In this document: piece by piece, positions 23,699-33,999 of the stretch | How the letters are laid out: every line of letters begins with the position of its first letter | Position numbering within the stretch: the stretch's first letter is position 1 | Assembly: GCF_032854445.1 (NCBI RefSeq) | Contig: NC_088300.1 | Location: 16,621,570-16,685,569, forward strand | Direction: 5' to 3' | Origin: Liolophura sinensis | Lineage: Eukaryota; Mollusca; Polyplacophora; Chitonida; Chitonidae | DNA: 64,000 bases | Program-made: the position numbers and the translations under genes | Notes under the pieces: generated by a model | What the model was told of the DNA's origin: nothing | The model's database searches: none | The model's input: only the letters and a program-made list of their open reading frames with translations

Positions 23699-24574
23699 AT
23701 GGCGGGAAGACCAGTTATGGATTTGTCGCAAGGGGAATGTGGCTGGAAAGTTCTTGATAAACTTCTACGAGAAAGGTCCCTGGCAATTCATAACTTATCA
23801 ACGAGGTCCCCGACTTCCTTGCGTCTGCCGCATATTGAGTCTCCCGTGCCACGCCTTATGGTCAACTCCGAGGAGGTCGGGAGAAATGACCAGCTTTCAG
23901 ATGGATTTACGGAAAATATTGCTGATACTGACCATATGACGGCGCCAAAAGATCCTGCTATGAAAAACACTTCTGACCTTACGTGTGTTAGGCGTCATCC
24001 GTCGCACAAGCCAGCCATTCTTGGTTCCGATGGAGATGTGAACCCGAACCGTCCCAGGTTTCTCACTGTTCCGCGTGTTAAAAATGACACGCCTTTGTTA
24101 CGAAGAAGACGCTCAGTCGGAGAATCCGATTTTGGACCAGACAACGATGCACAGAAGAACCGCGGTTTGAATGGTTCCAGTATAAGCAAAGATCAAAGCA
24201 TCGGTGTTTTCCGAGTAGCATCCAATTCTCAGCACCAAAGCCCAAGTCTAAGTTACAGATGCCGGAGCCTATCGCCATCTTTGAGATCGTCACTCTCAGC
24301 ACCGACCCTTGTGTCGGCGACTCCAGAGCCGCCATGTAGAACGTCACCGACGCCCTCGCCTGAAGCCTCCCCTGGCCTCGCAAGGCGTCACTTTTCCCTG
24401 TCAATAAATGGAGGCGTCAAAGGGCCCCCTACAAACACAGAAAACAGACTGAGGACCAGAAGTGCTCATTATAAGTTACAGAAGCTCCTAAACGAGAGCA
24501 AGTCTCAGTTCACAACCGCACAGACACTGGAAATATACGGTAGCACAGCAACAGTGTCTGAAAAGATCTCTTAG
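23699..24574 (+). CDS. uncharacterised single-exon gene, 291-aa Ser/Arg/Pro-rich protein
   Basis: I do not recognise this protein. Start chosen: ATG at 23699 in the context catcATGG; the frame runs further upstream but without an ATG. The coding potential is convincing: 292 codons, a balanced sequence clearly less AT-rich than its flanks, and a polyadenylation signal AATAAA at 24684-24689, about 110 bp after the stop. The first 30 residues (MDLSQGECGWKVLDKLLRER) may be helical. The rest looks disordered. Notable are LLRRRRSVGES (about 132-142), an SPS-rich stretch SLSPSLRSSLSAPTL (about 209-223) followed by SPTPSPEASPGLARRHFSLS, and a C-terminal helix-prone HYKLQKLLNESKSQF. No transmembrane segment or signal peptide is seen. 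It lies 2.0 kb upstream of another intronless gene of similar style on the same strand. An intron in the 5' UTR is possible. Confidence 0.75.
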   Translation: MAGRPVMDLSQGECGWKVLDKLLRERSLAIHNLSTRSPTSLRLPHIESPVPRLMVNSEEVGRNDQLSDGFTENIADTDHMTAPKDPAMKNTSDLTCVRRHPSHKPAILGSDGDVNPNRPRFLTVPRVKNDTPLLRRRRSVGESDFGPDNDAQKNRGLNGSSISKDQSIGVFRVASNSQHQSPSLSYRCRSLSPSLRSSLSAPTLVSATPEPPCRTSPTPSPEASPGLARRHFSLSINGGVKGPPTNTENRLRTRSAHYKLQKLLNESKSQFTTAQTLEIYGSTATVSEKIS

Positions 24575-24683
24575 TGACACCAACAATATGCCCTGTTAAG
24601 TGTTTATACACAAGAACGTTGTACAAGTGAATACTTATATAACTCTTTGATCAAAGATCGATCACTTCAGACCTCGGCTCTAT

Positions 24684-24689
24684 AATAAA
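24684..24689 (+). terminator. polyadenylation signal AATAAA for the 291-aa gene
   Basis: A canonical hexamer 110 bp after the stop codon, the first one downstream. Confidence 0.55.
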
Positions 24690-24699
24690 CTTCATGTAG

Positions 24700-26590
24700 C
24701 GTTTGCACGGTGTGATTTGTTGGTTTGGATGGAACATTTTGACCAGAACGGATTGACAGTTCGATGCTCGCTGTACAGACCGCATTTCGTGAAGTGGCTT
24801 CAGAAGAAATAATGTATCTCTGGTGTGAACGGTGGCGATATATATTTATTTTATCAATTTAAATCGTTTGTGGGTTATTGAAGGTCTGCCTTGCCGGTCT
24901 TCGAAGTTACTGTAGAAAGGATGCATATTGTGCATTACAAATCTATTTAAACACCTTGAGTTTACATACACTGCTAACACCTTTCCTTATGATGTCTATA
25001 ATGTCTTTACGTATTGCACCCAAGCGTTCAGTCCGATGAAAACAACTCTTGCTTTCGTATTCTTTGTTCGTTTTGTAACTCATCTGCAGACTCGAAGGCG
25101 GAATCGGTCCTTCAAACTCAAATAACCCGTCATATCAAAGTATGCCGCTGAGCGGTTAGAGCAAGGAAATATGACTGGCTAGCCCGATTTCAGTATAATG
25201 AGATTGGGTATGGTGTCATGTCGGATGTCTTGGCGGTATGGAATCGCCCTGTCACAAGACACCGTATATACATGTATACAGACACCGAATGACTCATATG
25301 ACTGAAAATTGTTCAGTAGGGCGTTTGCCATTGTTTATATCTGTGTCCTGCACCAGGCTTTCCGGAATTAATATTTCGATTTCTTCCTTCTTGTGTTGGC
25401 TTGAGTTCATCTTTCTGCAATTTCAGGAACTACCCTTTAGGTTTTCCGGAACTGATCTTTCGACGGCTCTAGCTTCTCTCAAATGAAGATATCACTTTGG
25501 TCTTTTGTATCGTCTCCTATGTATACTTTCTTAGTTTTCCATACCGTCTTTTCTCTTTGTCAAATAGACAAAGTATTTTCCAAGCCGTTCCTGTTTGAGA
25601 GTATACTCACATGTCCTTTTGTTTCGGCTACCGATAACTTTTTGTTTTTCGTATTTCCATGATTTCCTAAGTGATTCACTTAACAATGGCTCTCTCCAGT
25701 AACATTTATGTACGGGAATAAGGCTTTCTCACGGTTGCAAATATACAAATTGTGCATTGATCTACATAGATGTAGATACTGGGTATATGCCTCTACGTGT
25801 TTTATGGAGATATGTCGACGCCATAGCATACATTTAGATGTTGCAGTGTTGTTATATTGTACAGTCTTTGTGATATATGCATTTTTTTTTACCAATTCAA
25901 GAACCTCCCTTGTCCTAATTTGTTTTATTTTGGTGTTCATTTTGACAACTTCATATTGAGATATAAAGACCGCCCACAAAAGTTCATTCTTGCAGCCAAT
26001 TTGTGAGGAAGGATTCCATAGTTTTTGAAGATTGGTCAAGTGAACACCAGAGTTGTTTACTAGCCGTGTGTTCAAAACTGTGCTGCCCATGCATGCATAT
26101 ACAGGAAACAACAACGTTGTACTACATATAGTGAGTGCATAAGCAAATGTATGGTGTCAGAATATATGAAGACATGTCAGAGCGACCTTTGCTTATTGTT
26201 GCGGGACTGTTGTTACTTCTGGTCAGTCCCTCCATGGTCGCGCTCTTCTGCGCAGCGGTCAGCTGACTTGAGTGCTCGTCCTTACTCAGCACAATGGTCG
26301 TAGAATCTGAAGCACAATACAGGGACCAAACTAGTGTTATACAGCCACAGTCCACAATCTCATAATGACCATGCTGAATCGTTTCGAATTCAACCTTTCT
26401 CTGTCGCACAAAAGTATACAATGAAACTGATGTGACTGGTAGCTACGCAGAAAGTATAGTTAATAATATTTTATGTCCAAGAAAACAGCGATCTTATGGT
26501 CATGATATGGGGTCCAGTATGAAGTTAAGCTCACATGCATGCAGGCCTCGACGAGTCAATTGTGCTTGTGTGTTGATTGTCTGAACGCCC
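24700..26590. other. intergenic stretch between the two single-exon genes
   Basis: Contains a family C SINE (25146-25322). No ORF with recognisable features was found. The minus-strand frames 25680-26114 and 26122-26421 show no known domain. Confidence 0.45.
25146..25322 (+). mobile_element. tRNA-like SINE, family C
   Basis: Begins tgagcggttagagcaagg, then ggctagcccgatttcagtat, then a gtgtcatgtcggatgtctt block and tgactcatatgactgaaaat. It is related to 11163-11325. Confidence 0.6.
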
Positions 26591-26613
26591 ACCTGTATAT
26601 TTAACAGAGAGCA

Positions 26614-28326
26614 ATGACTGATCTTCACTACAGAGTTGAAGTCAAGACATTTGACAACATGGCGTTCAGTCCAGATGTGAAGACAGTCAGCCGAAATATT
26701 TATCTTCAACAAAAATTGTCCGTTACCTGCGATTTCATAGAAAAGGAAAAAAATCACTTCAAGAAACGATACGAGGAAAAGCAAAGAGAATGTTTTAACA
26801 CATTGAAACGCCTACGCAGTGACTCAAAGCGTTTCGGTATACCCGCGCAACCTATGCATAGCAGACCCTTCACCAGCTCTACCCCTGGGATCAGGAGCCG
26901 CTCCCAGAGTGTGAGTGTTGGCACCAACGGTCAGGGGTCGCCCCATATAAGATCGTACAGACCCCGGTCATCAAGCCAGGGTGAGTCTAGCCTGAAGAAT
27001 GAGTATGCCAAAGATATTAAAGTGTACACCTTTCAGAGATTGGAATGTGATAGCCCAGACACAGAGGCTTTTACTGTCTATTGTCATAATCCCACACGGA
27101 GGAGATCAATCGGCACTCCGGTGTCCCAGATAAATAATCTGGTGCCAGCTGCTCTCTCGAGCTACAACAGTGACATCAGATGGAACGAGGTGAAGACCAT
27201 ATCAGAGTACATGAACAGATCCGGGCGCCGGAACACCATGATTGACGTTCGTACTCCAATCGTTCTGGCAGATGTTGAATGTCTGCGGCCATGTGACGTG
27301 AAGCAGAGATCTATGTCATACTCCGGCCCCTCAAGAGCAACTCGAATGTCATCATGTGAACCCATGATGCGGCAGCGATCCGCCACTGTCAGCAGTCCAT
27401 ATATGCATACCAGAGGCACAAGGATCGGAGAACACGCCAAAGAGGAGTTCCCTGGTCAGAGCGCCGGTCAGAGTGCCAACCTCTCTCCCACTGCGTCCTC
27501 TCAACAGGCACCCCTTTCATCCCCAGAACGAGAACATCCCTTGCAGCCACGTAAAGACAGGGAAACCTCTCATTCTGACCGAAATACTGAGTTGCCTATC
27601 CCCTGTAATAATGAAGAATCTAGAGATCCAGACAACCTGCCTTCTGAAAGTGTAAACATAAACGATATGAACATATCCCACAAAGAATCGGTGGAAATAG
27701 AGACAAAACAGAGTCCACTGGTCCACAATGACCGGTTGAGCCAGTCGCCGAACAAACGATTCAACAGACGAGTGTCGGCACCAGAAGTAAAATCAAATAA
27801 TCGTGGCAGAATCGCCAGATCATCACACGAGGCCCGTATGCAGCGTCGTCTATCTCAGAGGAGGCAGTCATCCAGGTGGGTCGAAGATGAGGCAGTCTCG
27901 GATAGTTCCGACAGCGAAGAATTCGACTGGAAAGACGATGATGTCGATGCGTATGTGCAGAAACAAGTGAGTTCGTTCATGTCAAGATTGAAATGTTCTG
28001 ACGTTCTTGAAGACCGCGTTACGACCTACCTCTCCACTGTTGGGAAGGCGGATAGACTGAATCGTGGAACAACGGACACCTCAGCCTCAAACCTTGAAAT
28101 CCTCCCATCAGTAGTAAGACCAAGAAAACAAGATGGCGCGAGTGATACCACACCTGTTGAAAAGAAGAAGCCAGAGAAACCTTTAACGAACAGAAGATTG
28201 GCAGATATGCTGAAACGGCCACAGATGCAGTTGCAAATGTTAGTGAACAAGATTCGTGAGGTCAACAAAGCAGTGGAGCGGGCGAACAGGATGAGGCCTA
28301 AAGTCAAACCTAAGTGTACCTTTTGA
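26614..28326 (+). CDS. uncharacterised single-exon gene, 570-aa basic Ser-rich protein with many RRxS-type sites
   Basis: I do not recognise this protein. ATG at 26614 (context agcaATGA, G at -3); a second in-frame ATG, encoding MAFSPDV, follows at residue 16. An acceptor-like tatatttaacag ends just before the ATG, so a 5' UTR intron is plausible. Residues about 25-70 form a charged coiled-coil-like helix (FIEKEKNHFKKRYEEKQREC). The middle is disordered with repeated basophilic sites: RRRSIGT, RRNTMID, KQRSMSY, MRQRSATVS, RRVSAPE, RRLSQRR, RRQSSR. An acidic patch (SDSSDSEEFDWKDDDVD) lies at about 432-448. The last 50 residues are helical and basic (RRLADMLKRP..QLQMLVNKIREVNKAVERANRM). Usual length and partners are unknown. 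The polyadenylation candidate is AATAAA at 28707-28712. Confidence 0.8.
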   Translation: MTDLHYRVEVKTFDNMAFSPDVKTVSRNIYLQQKLSVTCDFIEKEKNHFKKRYEEKQRECFNTLKRLRSDSKRFGIPAQPMHSRPFTSSTPGIRSRSQSVSVGTNGQGSPHIRSYRPRSSSQGESSLKNEYAKDIKVYTFQRLECDSPDTEAFTVYCHNPTRRRSIGTPVSQINNLVPAALSSYNSDIRWNEVKTISEYMNRSGRRNTMIDVRTPIVLADVECLRPCDVKQRSMSYSGPSRATRMSSCEPMMRQRSATVSSPYMHTRGTRIGEHAKEEFPGQSAGQSANLSPTASSQQAPLSSPEREHPLQPRKDRETSHSDRNTELPIPCNNEESRDPDNLPSESVNINDMNISHKESVEIETKQSPLVHNDRLSQSPNKRFNRRVSAPEVKSNNRGRIARSSHEARMQRRLSQRRQSSRWVEDEAVSDSSDSEEFDWKDDDVDAYVQKQVSSFMSRLKCSDVLEDRVTTYLSTVGKADRLNRGTTDTSASNLEILPSVVRPRKQDGASDTTPVEKKKPEKPLTNRRLADMLKRPQMQLQMLVNKIREVNKAVERANRMRPKVKPKCTF

Positions 28327-28706
28327 TAGCCTCTAAGCTGCACAGGTGCATGTGTAAGATATGAGCTTGGACACCCGTACTTATTAAAAGGACACAGATA
28401 AAGACAATGGCATATTCTAAGCATTTTACACCATTTGTATTGATTCTGTCCTGAATTAGGGTGATTAAGACGATCATCTTTCCATACACTCTGGATGATA
28501 CATAGCATATGTTGGTATGTACTTGACTGAGTAAGTACACGGCAGTTATAGGTCACGGGAATGAGATAAATTTAATGTCGCCATTTTTTCAGAAAAACTT
28601 ATGCATGGTATTATGTATCATGGGACGTGTTTATAACATTTTTATTCGGTGCGGGTAGTGTTATCACGAAAAAAAATCAGCTGTTGTAGTTAAAGGGCGG
28701 TTGAGG

Positions 28707-28712
28707 AATAAA
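28707..28712 (+). terminator. candidate polyadenylation signal for the 570-aa gene
   Basis: AATAAA 380 bp after the stop codon, the first canonical hexamer seen downstream. Confidence 0.45.
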
Positions 28713-29399
28713 TTATATGCATTAGTTTAACCACAACGTGAGATACGATAAGTATTCCATATCTTGAGTGTCGAAAATACTGACATGAGTGAAAAATGGT
28801 GAACCTGTGCCTCTCATTTGACTTATCCACTATAGGTTATACGTGGAAAATGGTATATGAATGACAACACGTGCGGACTCTTAGATTACTTCATTAAATG
28901 ACTATTAGTTTTAATGTACTGCATATGTGTATCCATCTTAATGATATGGTTACATTTTTGAGAATTATATCCTCATGTATTATGTTGTGATTGGTGTATT
29001 GTTTATAGAATCAGCTTGTTCACAAGGTATAAAACAGAAGGCTCTCAATACATCCATACATATAAATGGCGAACCAAGAATGTAAACGCTCATCACAGCC
29101 AAATCCACCACTGCGTGAAAAGAAACAACACTCTGTAATCGTCGTGTATATCTCGCAATCGTGAGGTATCTTTTACAAATTCATGGAACCGGATCCAGAT
29201 CATGTAATTGTACCACCAAAAGGGAATGTATTGTACACTGACGCATTCGTGCTTGTGGCAGTACAAAGCCAATCTGTATGTACACTGTGCTTAAAGTTGT
29301 TGCTGTAGAGACAAACATCTGGCAGTAATAGTGAAGACTCGTCCTTGTATGCGGCTTCAGATATGCATGGATCATTAGCAAAATGTAGTTTGATTTGAT

Positions 29400-30370
29400 T
29401 TATTCACCAGAATATATTAACAAGCAAATAATACAACAAATAAACGTGACGTTCAAGAAGCATAAATTCGCAAGATAATTTTAAGTTATTTTAAAATATT
29501 AGTTTTGCAGCGATTATGTGGGTGTAGAATAAGACATTATGTTTTTAAAAATATTTAAGGAGAGTTTATTACACGTGAGCCAGTTATGTAATTTACACAT
29601 TTCGTTAGTCGCTATGCGGTTTTGAGAGTTTTTATCAAATAATGTAACACAGGTATCATCAGCAAATAATATTATGTCAAGAAGACTAGTTACGTTTCCG
29701 ATGTCGTTAATGTATAGGATAACCAACAATGGTCCCATCATGGATCTTTGTGGACCGCCGCATTTCATATAGCTAGGGGCTGAGAGAGTTCTTGTATTTG
29801 ACATATTGTTTTCTCGAGGATAAGTAGCTGCTAAACCACCTGTTCGAATCTCTAGAAACCCAAAATAATCTAACTTATTAAGTGATATATGATGGTTAAC
29901 TGTGACAAACGCTTTTGCGAAATCCAAAAAGATCACAGTGCTAAATGTATGTGTTTCCCTAGCAGGTATTAACTTTTAACACAGATCGAACACTGCTAAG
30001 ACGGTTGAATGATTTTGTCTAAAGCCATACTGGTTTTCGTATAATATATTATTATCCGTATAAATTATTATCCTTCATTCTGAAGGCTACTGTTCGTTCT
30101 ATATAAAAAAATTACTTATGGGCACGGCAAAACAGATAATGGACGATAATTTTGAATATTTGTATTATCTCCAGATTTAAAAATACGGGGTTATAATGCT
30201 TGTTTTCATGAAATCTGCAACAAAACTGGTCTAAATGACAATCAGATGTCATGATTCACTTATCAATTCGGCAACGTGTTAAATTACAGATATTCTAACA
30301 TTATCATAACCGGCCGCGTTATTTTGTAATTCGGATATTGTGGACTTTATTTCCTCTATACAGCAGTCGG
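29400..30370 (-). mobile_element. degraded non-LTR retrotransposon (LINE) reverse transcriptase fragment
   Basis: On the minus strand, translation gives NQYGFRQNHSTVLAVFDLC (about 30035-29980). An open stretch at 29936-29514 follows with IFLDFAKAFVTVNHH, GPQRSMMGPLLVILYINDI, LFADDT and LHNWLTCNKLSLN. This is the fingers-palm series of LINE reverse transcriptases with the FADD catalytic box. At least one in-frame stop separates the two parts, and the usual PQGS is PQRS here, so the copy is dead. A terminal aaatcaaatcaaa near 29391-29403 may mark its 3' end. No endonuclease domain was found. Confidence 0.85.
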
Positions 30371-30389
30371 CCAGAATAAATTCTGGTTG

Positions 30390-30720
30390 ATGTACAGGTG
30401 TTTGTGCCAAGCCATTTAATCAAAATCCGTTCATAACTTTTTTCACAAAGTTAATTCAAAAATTGATGCCATGTATATGTTTTAAAATGGTAAAGAATGA
30501 TTTAAAAATTTCCTGGATTCAAATACTGATCACCGTATATATGCACCAAACTTTTATGGATTTCTACTTGGCCTAAGGTCAAGCTGTGCACCGATGTGTG
30601 TGTGTGTGTGTGAATTTGTGCGTAAAATTACTGACAGACAGACGAACAGACAAGCAAACAGACAGGCATACATACAAATAAACGCTGTCAAAACATAACA
30701 CCCTTTGAAGGAGGTATATG
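30390..30720. repeat. dispersed repeat with GACAGACAGACGAACAGACA-type tract
   Basis: Carries gtgccaagccatttaatcaa, ccgttcataactt, ggcctaaggtcaagctgtgc, a (GT)n stretch (30597-30612) and a run of gacaga/gaacaga/caaacaga motifs. This arrangement is familiar from dispersed repeats of many invertebrate genomes. A similar block (cttgtgcttaggccaagctg) recurs at about 31263. Confidence 0.5.
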
Positions 30721-31249
30721 ATTAGGATTTACGTAGCTATATATTAACAAGTTTTCATTCACGTGACGACGACCTCAGGGAATTAGCTGTCTACGAGCCT
30801 TTGTATTACACACTGCTACATGTTAAATAATTTGCGGCTTGTATTAATATCGCTTGTCTGCATACTGTTTTGTATAGCCTTAGTTATGTATATAATCAAA
30901 AATATATACACTCGTATGTAGGCCTGCGGATACAGGAAACAGGCAGACATTTCACTTTTCCACCTTCAATATATACTAAGTCAGCAACTTATTGTACGTC
31001 ATAAAACTGTTTTTCACCTTTGCCATATTAAAAACCATTCGTTTTTCGTTTTCTTGCTGTGCCTTTCTGTACCTTGAAGGCAAAAGGACAATACATCCAT
31101 ATTGTATCTTGATCGCATTCGCAGAGTGCAAAATTGTGCACAAAATATTTGTCAGAATCCGCTCTTAACCTTTCTAAATCACGGACATATCTTGCAATGG
31201 CGAAAGAATTCTTTAAAAAGCATCCCTGCGTCTGAATCAACACCAACAT

Positions 31250-31500
31250 AACGGATTAGTACTTGTGCTTAGGCCAAGCTGTTCACAGTCAATTTAAAAT
31301 CTTGCGTGACGTATTGCAATGGTGAAGATCGATACAAGATCACCAAAGTAAAATGGGCTGGTGCTTGTGTCAAGGCCACGCAGTGCACAAAGTTTGATCA
31401 AAATGCGCGCTCAAGGTCTCCCGTAAAGTTGCCGATAGGCGAACACACTAAGAAAGGCCTCGGCAAAAACATGACCACCTTGGCCGACGGTCATGCAATC
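31250..31500. repeat. second copy of the dispersed repeat of 30390-30720
   Basis: Shares gtgcttaggccaagctgttc and tcaaggccacgcagtgcaca with it. The open frame 31306-31566 falls in this repeat and is not called as a gene. Confidence 0.4.
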
Positions 31501-31519
31501 GTATTCTTTACATATTTAT

Positions 31520-31600
31520 CTGTTTGGTGTTTTATTTGTTTGGCGTTTTATTTGTTTGGTGTTTAACGCCGCAATTAAATAGATTTCACTGACAAGACGG
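31520..31600 (-). mobile_element. SINE family B 3' fragment
   Basis: tttggtgtttaacgccgcaa, ttcactgacaagacggttgg; reverse complement of the SINE B 3' end. Confidence 0.55.
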
Positions 31601-31844
31601 TTGGCCTGTTTATAGTTGAGGTAAATATTCGCTACAGACACCTATCAAGCCACAGATACCCATGCTCGTGAATATACATCTGCGTCTTACACAGGCCTTT
31701 TGAGATCAGATCTTGTCGTTTGTATACACATGCACTCACTAATCTCTTCAGCATTTTCTCATGCATTCATGATATACACGAAAACGAGTGGACACTTCAT
31801 ATAATGTTCATACATGGCATCGAGCACATGAATGTATAATATCA

Positions 31845-31960
31845 ATCTTTATGTATTTATTTGATTGGTGTTTTACGCCGAGCTCAAAACTGTTTTACTT
31901 ATACGACACTGTGGAAGGAAGAAATCGGGCAGAGGAAAACTCATGACCATCCGACGGCTA
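31845..31960 (-). mobile_element. SINE family B 3' fragment
   Basis: tatttgattggtgttttacg, cttatacgacactg, aaatcgggcagagg, catgaccatccg; reverse complement of the SINE B 3' half. Confidence 0.7.
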
Positions 31961-32216
31961 CAGTGTCAATGTAGCCATACAAAATAATATTAGTATGCTA
32001 TAACGAACACACTGCCTTTGTCTGATGAGCATAAAAATACACAGATATTGATATCCTTTTTTTTGTGGTCCAGCTGTTTAAGTGAGATGAGCATGAAGCG
32101 TGGATAGTTCTGTATAAACTACGGATCAGTGGGGTGTTACCAGGAAGGTATGACTAACAGCTTTATCTCTAATTGTGTCTAGGTACATGCAGATCTTACA
32201 CACACACACACGTGTG

Positions 32217-32278
32217 CTCTCGCCACGATATGGCTGAAATATTGCCGATGTGGCGTTAAACCATAATCATTCATTCAT
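32217..32278 (+). mobile_element. short SINE 3' fragment (family C type)
   Basis: cgccacgatatggctgaaat, gtggcgttaaaccataatca, then an ATTC repeat. The same ending occurs near 47585-47630. Confidence 0.5.
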
Positions 32279-33551
32279 TCCGGCCGCTTAAACTTTTGAA
32301 TCGGACAACTCTAATCAACGTCTGCCATGTTTGGTTTTTTTTTTCAACCTCGAACAGGGTGATGGGCCGCGAAAATTTTTATCCTGCCCAACACATTCTC
32401 TTTAAGAATTGCACGCCCTGTAAACAGAAGGTATAGGTTTCGAGCCGGGTTTTTTGGTGAAATTGTCCGCGCAGAAGCCTGTATGACCGATGCTGGGCGT
32501 TAAGGTAGAACGTCCAGCTTAGCTTTGGGCTAAGACAACCCGTGAAGTCGACTAGTTGAATGAGTGTATAAGACATGCGCTAGACATGCGCTGTTTCATG
32601 TAACTGTAGCACTCGACAAATCCAGTAGTCTTAACACGAATTAATGAATAAAACAGCTCGTGTTTTTATTTCACTTGTCTAATTCGACGAGACTCTACGA
32701 CAAATTACTGAATAGTCCTGTCGAATTTTACTCACGACAAACTGCATCGTCTGAACGCAGCTGAGCGAGCATGTACATATGCTATGTCTCAGCACGTGCT
32801 ATATATATATATAGGCTGGATCGTCCCTCTATCAAGTATAATGACTCGAGTTCCTCTACTTATAAACCCTAAAACTGACCGCCGTGATCAAAATCAATAT
32901 TCTCGAGTATACGGCGTGAAACACCTGTCAGCTGGATATAAATATCTAGTTTTTGGAATACCAATGGGTTGAAAATCACACGTATGCATATACATTAGAA
33001 TACTTGCGGACGTGCGAACTCGTAGGTCTATATAGCCCAAAGGCTCGATGGCCCCGGAAAACAATATCGGAATTTGCATATTTTCTGGTGAATTGCTTTT
33101 ATCGTTTACTTTGCATGGATAAAGACTATGTCTATATAAATAACCCTTGCTTTTAAAGATATAGAACACGACTTTATTTCGCAAGAGTATTTGCGTAATG
33201 TTTTTAGCAGGGCATGTGCTCAAAAAGTCTTCTGTTAAATCCGTTCCTGAAGTTATGAAGGGCTTCATTTCTGTCGATCTGTAACGGACCAATCCGCTCC
33301 TGACAACGGTTTAATCTCAATTCATTCCTGATAACGGATTAATCCGTTTGATCGACGAAGATGCAATCCGTGATAACTCAGGAAACGAATATAACGGAAG
33401 GTAGCCAATTTTCCAAAATATTCTGACCTGAAACATGCAGTTATGTAAGGAATTAAGTCACTGGATATAGCTCCAACCGGAGCGGCGCTTTCAAAACCAC
33501 ATGGGCCAGAGCCCTAAGACGCAATACATCAAATTAGGCATGCAGATTTAA

Positions 33552-33959
33552 AGGCAAAGAAAACACTAAAATGAAGTGTATATCAGGTGAAAGACCATTA
33601 AACATTGTCCATGAAAACAGTTCGATTTATTTCTTTTAGAATTTTTCTAAACGAGTAGAATGGTTTTAAAACATCAGAATGTAGGGTTGTTTGTCCAGCA
33701 GAAATCAGTAACGTCACATTCATATATTCTCCTTGAAATAGTTCCTTTCAAGGTTCATTTTGCGAGTGCATCCCTAAGTGGCAAAAACCTGATGTGACGT
33801 CACTGTTTCAATATGACCAGATAAGGCATCCATATAGAACCCAGAGTTCCAAATGCAAAATTCTAAAAAAATAAATCCAACTACTTTTGTGGATAGTTTT
33901 TAATGGGCTTTCATCTAACATATACTCCAGCTTAGTGTCGTCTTTGCATTTAAAATTCA
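33552..33959. mobile_element. TTAA-type MITE with long inverted repeats (MITE family 4)
   Basis: The left arm (aggcaaagaaaacactaaaa ... tttatttcttttagaattt) and the right arm (aaattctaaaaaaataaatc ... ttagtgtcgtctttgcat) are inverted copies over roughly 120 bp. The similarity weakens inward, but cagtaacgtcaca on the left and gtgacgtcactg on the right pair again. TTAA flanks both sides (33548-33551 and 33960-33963). The 408 bp hold no coding capacity. Confidence 0.75.
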
Positions 33960-33999
33960 GCCGAAAGGACATGATTTAATTTTTCTCCCTCATTCGATC

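Noticed and set aside
27162-27440. minus-strand frames opposite the 570-aa gene
   Set aside because: Shadows of the real coding strand without independent features.
31028-31249. 73-codon minus-strand frame next to a dispersed repeat
   Set aside because: No domain or splice partner; it lies beside the second dispersed repeat copy.
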